Positions 9,295 to 17,731 are shown, numbered from the stretch's first letter. The stretch: DNA of 64,000 nucleotides from Candidatus Pyrohabitans jungbluthii (GCA_002010065.2 MTMD02000014.1:124001-188000); one strand, 5' to 3'. Program-made: numbers and translations. The notes: generated by a model from the sequence alone, not told the origin.

Positions 9295-10230
9295 ATGCGT
9301 TTCACTGCACTTGCGGTTCTGCTTCTCCTCCTCGGCGCCGCTCACGCTCAGAGCAGTGTGGTGTTTGAGAAGAGCTTGAGCAAGAGCGTCGTAGCTGTGG
9401 GAGAGCCTGTAACAGTGGTGCTCACTGTCAGCAACAACGGCAAGGAAGCCATAACCGACCTGAAGCTCAAAGATAGCGTTTCTCTGCCAGGATTCAGCTA
9501 CAACTACCTTGAGTACCTCAGCTACCTCGCCCCAGGGGAAAAGCGCAGCTTCACCTATACCATAGTCCCCACTCAGGAGGGCAACTTCACCCTGCCGAGT
9601 GCTGAGCTTGAGTTCAGCGTGGGCGGGAAGAAGGTTACCCTTCGCTCAGATGAGGTTGAGCTCCACGTTGTTGCGGTAGCGCCGCCACCAAGCGGGAGCA
9701 CTCAAAACTTTACGGGAGATGTAGCCAATAAGAGCGCCGAGACCAGGCTTTACCCAGAGCCCAAGAAGGGGCTTACTGTGAAGCAGGCTCTGAAGTTCTC
9801 GCTTATAGGCTTTCTGGGTTTGCTCCCCTTTGCTTACCTCGCCTTTAAGCGCTTTGGAAAGCGCGGGAGGGAGATAGCCAAGATATACCAGGAGAAGAAG
9901 ATAGAGGCTCCAAAGCGTGATGTTTTCAAAGAGGCGAAGGAGGTGTTCTACGGGGGAAAGAAAAAGGAAGCTTTCATTATGATCTCTGAGGAGCTAAAGC
10001 AGATTTTCAACCGCAGGTATTCCCCTGACAGGAAGCTCACCCTGCGCGAGTACCTGGCGCTCCTCGAGAAGGATGAGGTGGACGAAGAAGTTAAAAGCCT
10101 CGCCCGAGATACGGTTAAGCTTTGCGAACTTGTGGAGTTTGCCAACTATGAAGCCTCACCTGAGGAGTTCCACCTCGCGCTTAAGGGGCTGAGCAAGGTT
10201 AAAACCAAACTGGAGAAGGCGCAGAGATGA
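9295..10230 (+). CDS. BatD-like secreted/membrane protein
   Basis: 311-aa type I membrane protein. Residues 1-18 are a signal peptide (FTALAVLLLLLGAAHA). Residues ~20-130 form a beta-rich CARDB/BatD-like domain (VGEPVTVVLTVSNNGKEAI). Residues ~165-184 are a membrane span, and ~100 helical cytoplasmic residues follow, resembling the tail of MoxR-system proteins (KLTLREYLALLEK). BatD-like proteins normally work with MoxR, DUF58 and VWA proteins; here that operon lies 50 kb away (60275-63081). It is 20 bp after cbiJ and its last 4 bases overlap the next gene (ATGA), so it is translationally coupled to the PAPS-reductase-like gene. Confidence 0.65.
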   Translation: MRFTALAVLLLLLGAAHAQSSVVFEKSLSKSVVAVGEPVTVVLTVSNNGKEAITDLKLKDSVSLPGFSYNYLEYLSYLAPGEKRSFTYTIVPTQEGNFTLPSAELEFSVGGKKVTLRSDEVELHVVAVAPPPSGSTQNFTGDVANKSAETRLYPEPKKGLTVKQALKFSLIGFLGLLPFAYLAFKRFGKRGREIAKIYQEKKIEAPKRDVFKEAKEVFYGGKKKEAFIMISEELKQIFNRRYSPDRKLTLREYLALLEKDEVDEEVKSLARDTVKLCELVEFANYEASPEEFHLALKGLSKVKTKLEKAQR

Positions 10231-12077
10231 AGGCTCCTTATCTTGGCAGGCTGCGCCTGCGCTGGTGCATGCAGTGCAACCTTCCTCTGCTCACTAAGAG
10301 ATGCGCTATCTGCGGCGACCCTGGGGAGAGCGTGGCTATTACCCCTCCGGGAGATGTAAGACCAGCTTTTGCTCGCGATGTAGAGATTATAAACCGCGCC
10401 GCTGAGAAGCAGTTCGGTACTCGTTTGCTCTCTGAAGACAGCTTGGTGGTGCTTAACCGCGCCCCTGGCGAGGACGTGCTGGACGAGATAATTGCCGACG
10501 GAGCTGTGCTCGGAGCGCTGCGCTACGATTTTGAGAAAGGCTATGTGCTCATGCCTTCGCCTGCAGGAGCGCAGAGGCTGGTTAAGGGCGGGAAAGGCTA
10601 CGTCGAGGTTGCCCCGGACGTGGAGCCTTTCCTGGCGAAAGGGGCGAGTGTTCTTTTGCCGGGAGTGGTGGACTTCGACCCGGAAATAAGGCGCGGAGAC
10701 GAGGTTATTGTAACCTGCAGGGGCAGAGCCATAGCCGTGGGAAAGGCTAAGATGAACGCAGAAGATGCGGCTTCGCGAACAAAGGGCATGTTCGTCAAGG
10801 TTCGCAGGTACAGCGGCGAGGCGAAAGATGAGCTTCCTGGCGGGAGAAGCTGGGACGACGCTGTAAGGGCAAACCAGCAGGTTATCGAGAGCTATGAACG
10901 CGAAGCGGTGAGGTTTATAAGGGAAATCGCGGAGAAAAGCCGCAAACCGGTAATAGTGGCCTTCAGCGGGGGTAAGGACAGCCTGGCAACGCTTCTCCTG
11001 GTGAAGAAAGCCCTGGGCGAGGCTACCGCTCTGGTTGTAGATACGGGTGTTGAGTTTCCTGAAACCATTAGGTTTGCTGAGGAAGCTGCGAGAGCGATAG
11101 GTGCGGAGCTTCTCGTGGCGAGGGCTGGCGATAGATTCTGGAGGGGCGTTGAGTACTTTGGCTTTCCGGGCAGGGACTACAGGTGGTGCTGCAAGGTGGT
11201 GAAGCTTGGTCCCACAGCAAAGGTTATCAAGGAGCACTTCCCCCAGGGGTGCTTGGCTTTCATAGGTCAGCGCCGCTATGAGAGCGAGGCAAGAGCGGCC
11301 TCTCGAAGGGTGTGGCGCAACCCCTGGCTGAGAAGCCAGCTTGCAGCCTCGCCGATACAGGAGTGGACAGCGCTGCACGTGTGGCTCTTCCTCCTCAAGG
11401 AGGGTGTTGCCTTTAATCCGCTCTACCAGGAGGGAAACTACCGCCTGGGATGCTGGCTCTGCCCTGGCTCTGAGATGGCGGAGATAGCCATGCTCAGGCA
11501 GAGCCACCCCGAGCTATGGGAGAAGCTCCGCGATTTGCTTGCAAAGCAGGGCTTCGGCGAGGCAGAGTTTTTGCATGGGCTGTGGCGGTGGCGGACTTTA
11601 CCTAGGGGGCAGGAGCAGCTCGCAAGAAAAGCCGGGCTCAGGGTAAGAAGAAGGAGGGCGAGGTTTGTGTATACGCTTGAGAGAGGCGAGGAGCTTCTCG
11701 CTAGGACACGCTTCAGCGCAGCCTTTGAAGACATAGCCAGCTTTGCCAGGGCGCTGGGGATTAAAACTGAGAGCAACGACTTTATAGAGGTAGAGGGGAT
11801 AAGGTTCTATCGTGATGGTGTTGCTGTGGCTGTGGCAGGAGATAGAGCCACGCTGCAGGAGAAGGTAAGGAGGATGCAGGGCGTCATAGAGAGGGCAGAG
11901 CACTGCCTCGCTTGCGGTGTGTGCGTAGCCCAGTGTCGCTACAATGCGATTGAAATTAAGGAGAAGGCGAAGATAACTGAGCGCTGCTCTGCCTGCGGGG
12001 CATGCCACGAGAGATGCCCGCTTGTGAGGTACCTTGTAGCTAAGGCTGAGGTTGTGTTTGAGGATGCGCAGGATTGA
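10227..12077 (+). CDS. PUA / PAPS-reductase-like / ferredoxin fusion protein
   Basis: 616-aa multidomain protein of an archaeal family. A zinc-ribbon-like N-terminus has Cys14, 17, 26, 29 (CMQC, CAIC). A PUA domain follows at about 127-195, then an adenine-nucleotide alpha-hydrolase/PAPS-reductase domain with the PP-loop SGGKDS (247-252) and extra cysteines (WCCKVV, GCWLCPG) that may bind Fe-S. The C-terminus has two 4Fe-4S ferredoxin motifs (CLACGVCVAQC and CSACGACHERC). PUA suggests RNA binding, so tRNA or RNA thiolation is as plausible as sulfate assimilation. The start overlaps the BatD-like gene by 4 bp. Confidence 0.85.
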   Translation: MKAPYLGRLRLRWCMQCNLPLLTKRCAICGDPGESVAITPPGDVRPAFARDVEIINRAAEKQFGTRLLSEDSLVVLNRAPGEDVLDEIIADGAVLGALRYDFEKGYVLMPSPAGAQRLVKGGKGYVEVAPDVEPFLAKGASVLLPGVVDFDPEIRRGDEVIVTCRGRAIAVGKAKMNAEDAASRTKGMFVKVRRYSGEAKDELPGGRSWDDAVRANQQVIESYEREAVRFIREIAEKSRKPVIVAFSGGKDSLATLLLVKKALGEATALVVDTGVEFPETIRFAEEAARAIGAELLVARAGDRFWRGVEYFGFPGRDYRWCCKVVKLGPTAKVIKEHFPQGCLAFIGQRRYESEARAASRRVWRNPWLRSQLAASPIQEWTALHVWLFLLKEGVAFNPLYQEGNYRLGCWLCPGSEMAEIAMLRQSHPELWEKLRDLLAKQGFGEAEFLHGLWRWRTLPRGQEQLARKAGLRVRRRRARFVYTLERGEELLARTRFSAAFEDIASFARALGIKTESNDFIEVEGIRFYRDGVAVAVAGDRATLQEKVRRMQGVIERAEHCLACGVCVAQCRYNAIEIKEKAKITERCSACGACHERCPLVRYLVAKAEVVFEDAQD

Positions 12078-12558
12078 AGTCTACCCCAGCGAGGGCAGCA
12101 ACTCTCTCGAGAAGTGGTACAGGATAAAGAACCCTCTCCGCGTGGTATTCAACTTTATTGTAATATACACCTGCCGCTTTGTGCCTTCGCTGGCGCTTAA
12201 GCGCGTGCTTTTGAGGCTAACTGGAATGAAGGTGGGGAAGAATGTCTCCATTGGCCTGGGTGCGATGTTCGACATATTTTTCCCTGAGCTCATTGAGATT
12301 GGGGACAACTCAATAATAGGCTATAATGCAACGTTGCTCGCGCATGAGTTTCTCGTCAATGAGTGGCGCAGGGGCAAGGTGAAGGTGGGAAAAAACGTTA
12401 TGATCGGCGCCAACAGTTTAGTGCTGCCTGGCGTGGAGATTGGCGACGGCGCTACCGTGGCGGCGTGCTCCCTTGTTAATAGGGACATTCCCCCAGGCGC
12501 TTTTGTGGGAGGCGTGCCCGCGAGAGTGCTGAGAGGCGAGAGCGATGAAACGCTATGA
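12064..12558 (+). CDS. Left-handed beta-helix acyltransferase
   Basis: Hexapeptide-repeat (LbH) acyltransferase of the maltose/galactoside O-acetyltransferase group, about 164 aa. Repeats such as VGKNVSIGLGAMFD, IGDNSIIGYNATLLAHEF and VGKNVMIGANSLVLPGVEIGDGA build the beta-helix. His in LLAHEF is a candidate active-site residue, and VGGVPARVLRG is the standard C-terminal block. The acceptor is unknown; wall sugars or glycolipids are likely. I chose the ATG at 12064 over an in-frame TTG at 12052; either overlaps the preceding gene. It is followed by a membrane-protein gene with a 14-bp overlap. Confidence 0.85.
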   Translation: MRRIEVYPSEGSNSLEKWYRIKNPLRVVFNFIVIYTCRFVPSLALKRVLLRLTGMKVGKNVSIGLGAMFDIFFPELIEIGDNSIIGYNATLLAHEFLVNEWRRGKVKVGKNVMIGANSLVLPGVEIGDGATVAACSLVNRDIPPGAFVGGVPARVLRGESDETL

Positions 12559-13174
12559 TGCGCTTGTGCTCGCGGTTGCAGTAATCAACATTGCAGGCAC
12601 AGCCTTTGGCTTTTACTACTACCGCAATATGTTCGCGCTTTTTCCTGCGAAGCTCTGGATTTTTATACCAGATTCGCCCCTCGCCACGCTCTTCTTCGCT
12701 TTCTCCCTCTTCCTCATCTACCTTAAAAAGCGCGTCGACGCATTCTACCTCGTGGCGATGGCGCAGAGCATGAAGTATGGCTTCTGGACAATGTTTGTCA
12801 TTCTCTACTTCAGCGACTACTTCCTCGCCCCCTACCATCGATACTACTATTACCTCATGTTTGTGCTGCACTTTGGGATGCTGATTCAGCCGGCGCTTAT
12901 ACTGCATAAGGTCAGAATCACCAGGCGGGAGCTCGCTATAGCCACCGCGTGGCTGGCGCTCAACGACTATTTCGACTACCTTCGCAACACCAATCCGCTG
13001 GTTATCTATGCCTTTCCTGCAAACAAGCTGGTGCTAACAGGTGTGGTCACCTTCCTCGCCGGTATGGCGATTCTGGCTGTGCTCTATATTCTGGCGCGGA
13101 GGAAGGAGGTGTTCGCTTCCTTCTGGGCGAGGATTGAGGGTGGGGGCTGCAGCCCCTCTTCATTTATGCGGTAG
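12545..13174 (+). CDS. DUF1405 integral membrane protein
   Basis: 209-aa protein with about six membrane segments, rich in aromatic residues, matching the DUF1405 family of archaeal and bacillar membrane proteins. A conserved-looking stretch is YYYRNMFALFPAKLWIFIPD near the N-terminus and LNDYFDYLRNTNPL near the C-terminus. Function unknown. It overlaps the upstream acyltransferase by 14 bp, so it is co-translated, and overlaps the 3' end of the convergent FTR1 permease gene by 11 bp. Confidence 0.75.
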   Translation: MKRYDALVLAVAVINIAGTAFGFYYYRNMFALFPAKLWIFIPDSPLATLFFAFSLFLIYLKKRVDAFYLVAMAQSMKYGFWTMFVILYFSDYFLAPYHRYYYYLMFVLHFGMLIQPALILHKVRITRRELAIATAWLALNDYFDYLRNTNPLVIYAFPANKLVLTGVVTFLAGMAILAVLYILARRKEVFASFWARIEGGGCSPSSFMR

Positions 13175-14015
13175 TCGTCTTCCTAGGCTCTGCTCTGGAA
13201 TCCCCGGAATAAGCCAGGTAGATTGCCGGCAGCGCTACCGCAAGGTAGGCGAGGTGCACTATTACGCGGAGCCACTCGGCTTTGACGGTGTACCCGAAGA
13301 GCACCGCAAGCACGCTCCCCACCAAGCCCTTGTGGTGAAGCAGCGAGCCCTTCTCTATGCCTAGGTCGTAGGCGGGCTCACCCAGCCAGCCGAGCTCAAT
13401 ACCCTCTTCTTCAGCATACTCAATGAGCTCGTGCACCCCATAGCCAGCGAGCCCGCCTGCAATGAGTATCAGCATGATGCTGGAGTAGTAGAAGAACCTC
13501 TTTATGGGGAAGCTCATTCCAAGAGAGAAAATTCCATAGGCTAGGAGAAGGGCAACCGCAGTGCCAACTATGGCTCCTATACCAGTGCCTGTGAAATCTC
13601 TGGCTGCGAAGGGCGTTAAGAAGAGCACCGTCTCAATGACCTCCCGTACCACGAATATAAAGGAAGCAAGAGCAACTGCGAGATGGCTCCTGCTGGATGC
13701 CACCTTTTTCTCTACCTCTCTCTTAATCTCCCTGCCCTTGGTTGCCATCCAGTATACCATGTAGGTTAGAACAGCCACAGCAGTGAGGGAGGCTATGCCC
13801 TCAAAGAGCTCCTTCTTGCCCTCACCGAGACCGCCGTAAATGAGGGCAACCGCAAGAGCTATGGCTGCGCCTGCCAATAGCGCTCCCACAGCGCCATACA
13901 CAGCACTCTTTACGTACTCCTCTCTTCCGGTTCTCTTGAGGTACATAACGAGTATCATAACCAGCAGCAGTGCCTCAAAAGCTTCCCTGAAGGTTATTAC
14001 AAACTGTCCCAGCAT
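13164..14015 (-). CDS. FTR1-family iron permease
   Basis: Iron permease of the FTR1/EfeU family in the cytoplasmic membrane, 283 aa with seven predicted spans. Two REXXE iron-binding motifs are visible: REAFE at 10-14 and REVIE at 124-128, both in membrane helices as the family requires. A GGTGATGG site precedes the ATG. Its upstream region carries TTAGG-N4-CCTAA boxes at 14031-14044 and 14059-14072, matching those at the nearby DtxR-family gene, so iron- or manganese-dependent repression is inferred. No periplasmic EfeO/EfeB partner is present. Confidence 0.92.
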   Translation of the reverse strand: MLGQFVITFREAFEALLLVMILVMYLKRTGREEYVKSAVYGAVGALLAGAAIALAVALIYGGLGEGKKELFEGIASLTAVAVLTYMVYWMATKGREIKREVEKKVASSRSHLAVALASFIFVVREVIETVLFLTPFAARDFTGTGIGAIVGTAVALLLAYGIFSLGMSFPIKRFFYYSSIMLILIAGGLAGYGVHELIEYAEEEGIELGWLGEPAYDLGIEKGSLLHHKGLVGSVLAVLFGYTVKAEWLRVIVHLAYLAVALPAIYLAYSGDSRAEPRKTTTA

Positions 14016-14030
14016 TTTCCATCACCTCAA

Positions 14031-14072
14031 TTAGGCATACCTAATTTTAGGTTTATATGTAGGTTTCCCTAA
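14031..14072. promoter_or_regulatory. Predicted DtxR-type operators upstream of FTR1
   Basis: TTAGGCATACCTAA at 14031-14044 has perfect TTAGG/CCTAA arms. A second box, GTAGG-TTTC-CCTAA at 14059-14072, has one arm mismatch, and a TTAGG half-site lies at 14047-14051. The first box ends 16 bp upstream of the FTR1 ATG, where a bound repressor would block transcription. The consensus is the same as at 14900-14942. Binding is inferred from sequence only. Confidence 0.7.
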
Positions 14073-14077
14073 TTCTG

Positions 14078-14458
14078 TTAGGTTTTCTGATTTTTTCCGC
14101 TCTCCTTCAGAATCGTGTACCCATAGGTTTCGCAGCGATACCTATCACCGCATCCCCTGCATTTTTCCATAGAAGGCTCTTTCTCCAGCCCAGCCAGGCA
14201 CCTTCTCAGTGAAGATAGGCTGTGTCTGTGGATTCTGACTATCGGTATTCCCATGTCATCTGCTATCTCCGTAGCCTTCTTAGCCATATTCGTGGAAACC
14301 ATGCTGGTAAGCACCAGTATCAGATCGGCATTCTTGAGCTTATATTCCAGGTTTCCCCTCCATCTGCTAAAAATTTCCACGTCTATGCCAGATTCTGCAA
14401 ATATCTCCCTGTAATGCTCTTTCATCCTCTGCATACCACCAATAAGAACTGCTTTCAT
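14078..14458 (-). CDS. DUF2325 domain protein
   Basis: About 126 aa. It starts with KAVLIGGMQRMKEHYREIF, the typical DUF2325 opening, and continues with a small alpha/beta domain (ADLILVLTSMVSTNMAKKA). The C-terminal tail KCRGCGDRYRCETYG has three cysteines that could hold a metal or Fe-S cluster; ordinary DUF2325 proteins lack this. The ATG at 14458 is preceded by GGTGAT; a longer in-frame form to 14509 would start without a ribosome site. It lies between the DtxR-family gene and FTR1 with a TTAGGTTAA half-site upstream, so it is probably part of the iron regulon. Function unknown. Confidence 0.75.
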   Translation of the reverse strand: MKAVLIGGMQRMKEHYREIFAESGIDVEIFSRWRGNLEYKLKNADLILVLTSMVSTNMAKKATEIADDMGIPIVRIHRHSLSSLRRCLAGLEKEPSMEKCRGCGDRYRCETYGYTILKESGKNQKT

Positions 14459-14515
14459 ACAATCACCATGTAATATTTTATTTTTTAGGTTAATAAATAT
14501 ATTTTCCAAAAATAA

Positions 14516-14887
14516 TTAGGTTCTGACTTTTCTAACAAAATTTTTTATACATTCGAGGGTTTCTATGCTTATGATGTGTTCTATTCGGTGGGCATCCTTT
14601 CTTGCAACTTCGGGCGGGACCTCCATTATCTCTAGGAGCTTCACTATCGCTTCGTGTCTGTCTTTGATATTCCTGGCTATTTTCTCCCCCTCCTCGGTTA
14701 AAGATATATAGGCACGCTTTTCGTAAATCAACAGTCCCATTTTGCTCAGCTTGTGCACCATCTCCGTAACTGATGGTGGTTTCACATTTAGGGCGAGTGC
14801 TATATCTTTTATCCTGACATAACCTTTATCTCTTTTTATCTCATAAATAATCCTCAGATAATCCTCTGCCCTTCTGCTGAGCCTCAT
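14516..14887 (-). CDS. DtxR/MntR-family metal-dependent repressor
   Basis: Transcription regulator of about 123 aa with an N-terminal winged helix (RIKDIALALNVKPPSVTEM is the HTH) and a C-terminal dimerisation/metal domain (KDAHRIEHIIS holds the His-Glu-His pattern of the family). It lacks the C-terminal SH3-like domain of DtxR/IdeR and is thus MntR-like in size. The ATG at 14887 has GGTG upstream; the GTG at 14893 is an alternative. It probably represses itself through three palindromes at 14900-14942 and FTR1 through the boxes at 14031-14072. The metal (iron or manganese) is inferred from the FTR1 neighbour. Confidence 0.9.
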   Translation of the reverse strand: MRLSRRAEDYLRIIYEIKRDKGYVRIKDIALALNVKPPSVTEMVHKLSKMGLLIYEKRAYISLTEEGEKIARNIKDRHEAIVKLLEIMEVPPEVARKDAHRIEHIISIETLECIKNFVRKVRT

Positions 14888-14899
14888 GCACACACCAAT

Positions 14900-14942
14900 T
14901 TAGGTTAACCTAATTAGGAATTCCTAAATTAGGAATTCCTAA
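14900..14942. promoter_or_regulatory. Three tandem 14-bp palindromic operators
   Basis: TTAGGTTAACCTAA (14900-14913), TTAGGAATTCCTAA (14914-14927) and TTAGGAATTCCTAA (14929-14942) are perfect palindromes placed almost back to back, with a TTAGG half-site at 14944-14948. They lie between the DtxR-family gene (minus) and the radical SAM gene (plus). A TTTAAATA TATA-like box at 14951-14958 lies next to them, so one array could control both directions. This is typical of DtxR-family autoregulation; binding is inferred. Confidence 0.8.
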
Positions 14943-15012
14943 ATTAGGTGTTTAAATATTTTTGCCTAAATTCTTCCCCAAATTTTATAACCCAAGCTGG
15001 GCAGGAATACTC

Positions 15013-17187
15013 ATGGGTAAAAGGATTGCCTTTTTCATGGACTATGATAAGTACGGTCGCGAAGAGGCGCCGGCGATACTCCAGTTCATTCAGACGCTGC
15101 GCAATTATGGTCACGACGTTGATTTCATGACCTCTGAGAGGGAGCTTCTGGAGAGGCTTCCTCAGGGTTATGACGTGGTGGCACTCTCTGCATTCAGCAG
15201 CTTGGAGTTGAGAGACATACTTAAAACGGCGATAAGGGTTAAGCAGGCGGATTCTCGCGTGGTTAACGTACTCGGCGGGCACGGCGTTGTTGAGAACGCT
15301 TCAAAGCTAATCCTCGCCACGGGCATAGATGCAGTTGTGGAAGGCGAGGCAGAGAACACCTTTCCTTTGATGCTTAAGCACCTGGAGAAAGCTAAGCAGA
15401 GTATGAGCTTACCTCCGCGTCATGCCTCCTTATCCCTGCGTGCGGAAAAGCTTGCCTACCTAGATGAAGAGGCGGTTGAGCTTCTCAGAAAAAACGAGTT
15501 CAGGAGCCCTGTTACTGAGGAGAAGGCAGAAGAGATTCTTGGTGAGCATTTTACGAGGAGGATAAACTACCGCGGGAAGGAGCTTGAGATAGAGGTTCCC
15601 ATCACAGGGGTTTATGTAAAAACCCGTGAGGGCAAGGTGTTCTACTCGGGCTCAGCCCACGATGAGGAGGTCATAGATAGAGCGTACAGAAGGAACGAGG
15701 AGCGTCTCGGCAATGCTATATCCAAGCGTGAGTTTTCTCGTTTCATCCACGCCCACCCCACAAGGCAGGAGCTGGAGGAGAACTTCACAGGCTACCCCTG
15801 GGATATCGTCGAAGCGAAAGGGTGGCGTGCCTTAAGCCTGTACCTGCAGCGGGGGTGCAACTGGGGCAGGTGCGAGTACTGCAGCATAACCACGCCAGCG
15901 GGGCGAAGCATAAGCGTGGAGAAAGTGGTGGCGCTTCTCAAAGAAGCAACGGAGCATGGCATAGCTCAGGTAACCTTTGACGACGACCAGTTTGTGCAGA
16001 ATGAGCGCTGGGTGGCTGAGCTGTGCAGGGGTATTCTGAGGGAGGAGCTCAACCGCAAGCTTAGGTTCGGGGCAATGCTGCGCGTCGACGCCGTGAGAGA
16101 CCTCTCCCTGCTCAGGCTGATGAAGCAAGCTGGCTTTGCAAAGGTTCAGGTAGGTTTGGAGAGCCTTGTGCCGGAGAAGATTGCGTACTTCAGAAAAACC
16201 CTGCCCGGGAGGGAGGAGGAGTACATCCAGAAAGCCTTCGCTTTAATCAATGCATGCATGCGTGCTGGTTTAGATGTTGGAATCTTTGTGATAACCACAA
16301 GACCCAAGCAGAGAGAAGCCCTGGAGGAGGTGGCACGCGAAATTGAAGCCCTGCTCCAGCTTCTTCTCTCGCTCTACCGCACGCATCGCAGACTCCCCAC
16401 AATAAGCTTCAACGACATGCTCATGGCATATCCTGGAGCGCCGCTGCTGAGGAAGGAGAAGTATAAGCGCATGCTTGTTCCAGTGGCGATCGCAAACGGC
16501 GAGCTTCTGACGCTGGAGGTGCCCTACATTTTCGAGCTAAAGAGCATGCAGCTTGCAAATTACCTGGCTATTCTAAGGGAGATGGCAAAGCGTAGAGGTA
16601 TGCCCCCGGAGCAGTTAAACGAAACCCTGGAGCATTTTGAGGACCTCATCGCTGCGCTAAAGGTGGCGGCGGAGCACTTGGGAAGCGAGGTCTCAGCCTG
16701 CCTCGAATACCTCTCAGGCTTAAGTGAAGGCGAAAGGAGGGAGCTGGCACAGCTTTTGAATCTGGATTCGCCCAACCTTGAAAAAGCCTTGCTCAGCGGT
16801 GCTGTGTCAATAGCCGAGCTAAAGCGCGCGGTTGAGCGCACAGGCGAGGAAAATCTCAGCATACTGTGCGAACGCCTCCCGACCAAGCTAAAAGAGGCAA
16901 GCACGAAGCTTGAGGAAAGGTGCAGGGAAATGGAGCACCTTCTCTATGCTCTGGAGAGTGAGGTTTACATGATTGTGAAGACCCACCTCAGCAGGGTTAG
17001 AGCAGAGCTTCGCAGCCTTGAGCAGAGAGGCGAGGCATTTCATGAAAGTGTGCACAGAATAAGAGAGGAATCTCAGGAGCTTCTCAACAAATACTACCCC
17101 TACTACCTTGCAAGAACCTCGCTTCAGAACCTGCTTGCGTGGCTTGAGGAGTACGAGAGGGTTACCCCTCCCTCTCAGAGGGGTTGA
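15013..17187 (+). CDS. B12-binding-domain radical SAM protein
   Basis: About 724 aa. The N-terminal ~130 residues form a B12-binding-like Rossmann domain (NVLGGHGVVENASKLI, VVEGEAENTF), with no clear DxHxxG cobalamin ligand. The radical SAM core has Cys282, Cys287 and Cys290 (CNWGRCEYC, a CX4CX2C spacing) and DDDQF. The C-terminal ~200 residues are helical and coiled-coil-like. The reaction is unknown. I chose the ATG at 15013 because the TATA-like box at 14951 would put transcription start downstream of the TTG at 14962. It is divergent from the DtxR-family gene and shares its operator array, so metal control is likely. Confidence 0.85.
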   Translation: MGKRIAFFMDYDKYGREEAPAILQFIQTLRNYGHDVDFMTSERELLERLPQGYDVVALSAFSSLELRDILKTAIRVKQADSRVVNVLGGHGVVENASKLILATGIDAVVEGEAENTFPLMLKHLEKAKQSMSLPPRHASLSLRAEKLAYLDEEAVELLRKNEFRSPVTEEKAEEILGEHFTRRINYRGKELEIEVPITGVYVKTREGKVFYSGSAHDEEVIDRAYRRNEERLGNAISKREFSRFIHAHPTRQELEENFTGYPWDIVEAKGWRALSLYLQRGCNWGRCEYCSITTPAGRSISVEKVVALLKEATEHGIAQVTFDDDQFVQNERWVAELCRGILREELNRKLRFGAMLRVDAVRDLSLLRLMKQAGFAKVQVGLESLVPEKIAYFRKTLPGREEEYIQKAFALINACMRAGLDVGIFVITTRPKQREALEEVAREIEALLQLLLSLYRTHRRLPTISFNDMLMAYPGAPLLRKEKYKRMLVPVAIANGELLTLEVPYIFELKSMQLANYLAILREMAKRRGMPPEQLNETLEHFEDLIAALKVAAEHLGSEVSACLEYLSGLSEGERRELAQLLNLDSPNLEKALLSGAVSIAELKRAVERTGEENLSILCERLPTKLKEASTKLEERCREMEHLLYALESEVYMIVKTHLSRVRAELRSLEQRGEAFHESVHRIREESQELLNKYYPYYLARTSLQNLLAWLEEYERVTPPSQRG

Positions 17188-17731
17188 GTTCATGAATTCC
17201 CATCTTCTCTAACTCGCGCTTTATCAGCTCCACGGGAATGCTGCCCACGAAGCGCAGCCTGCCGTTTATTGTCACCATGGTTGTGGGGCCACTCTTCTCC
17301 AGTTGTTCTTTCACCTCGGGGTACTTCTCAACGTCGTCGCTCATTATGTCAACCCAGCTAACCTTAATCCTGCCCTTGCCGTACTTCTTGTCCATGAAGT
17401 TCTGAAGCACCTCCGCGTCCAAATCTATGCTCTCTGGCAGGTCGCACAGCCCGTCTTCTTCGCAGTTGTAGGGTATTAGAGTGCCGAAGATGATAATCTC
17501 AGCCTGCGTAGCCTGCTCTTCCTCTTCCAGCTCTCCCGCAAAGGCTTTGCGGTAGTCTATCTTCCATACCCCTTGCTCCCTCGCCTCAAAAGTGGGGCAG
17601 CTTCTCTCCTTCCACTTGTGTATTACCCACTTCTGGTTGAACTCATCAAACTCAGCGCCGAAGCAGGGTCTCCTCGTATGAATGCAAAGCTCCTCTTGCT
17701 CAGGGTCGTGATACTTGCACTCTCCAAGCAT
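17162..17731 (-). CDS. Cys-rich N-terminus plus thioredoxin-fold-like protein
   Basis: 189 aa, not recognised as a named family. The first ~50 residues carry Cys5, Cys16, Cys23 and a later Cys (SCPTF), which might bind metal. The C-terminal half (IKVSWVDIMSDDVEKYP, TTMVTINGRLRFVGSIP) resembles a YuzD/thioredoxin-like fold without a CxxC active site. The middle has NCEEDGLCDLPES. The 3' end overlaps the convergent radical SAM gene by 26 bp. It may be redox- or metal-related; this is inference. Confidence 0.55.
   Translation of the reverse strand: MLGECKYHDPEQEELCIHTRRPCFGAEFDEFNQKWVIHKWKERSCPTFEAREQGVWKIDYRKAFAGELEEEEQATQAEIIIFGTLIPYNCEEDGLCDLPESIDLDAEVLQNFMDKKYGKGRIKVSWVDIMSDDVEKYPEVKEQLEKSGPTTMVTINGRLRFVGSIPVELIKRELEKMGIHELNPSEREG

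Noticed and set aside
10146-11507. 453-codon open frame on the minus strand
   Set aside because: It is the exact shadow of the PAPS-reductase fusion gene, which has clear motifs; the antisense product has no recognisable domain.
14962-15012. TTG start for the radical SAM gene
   Set aside because: It lies only a few bases after the TATA-like box, upstream of the expected transcript start.
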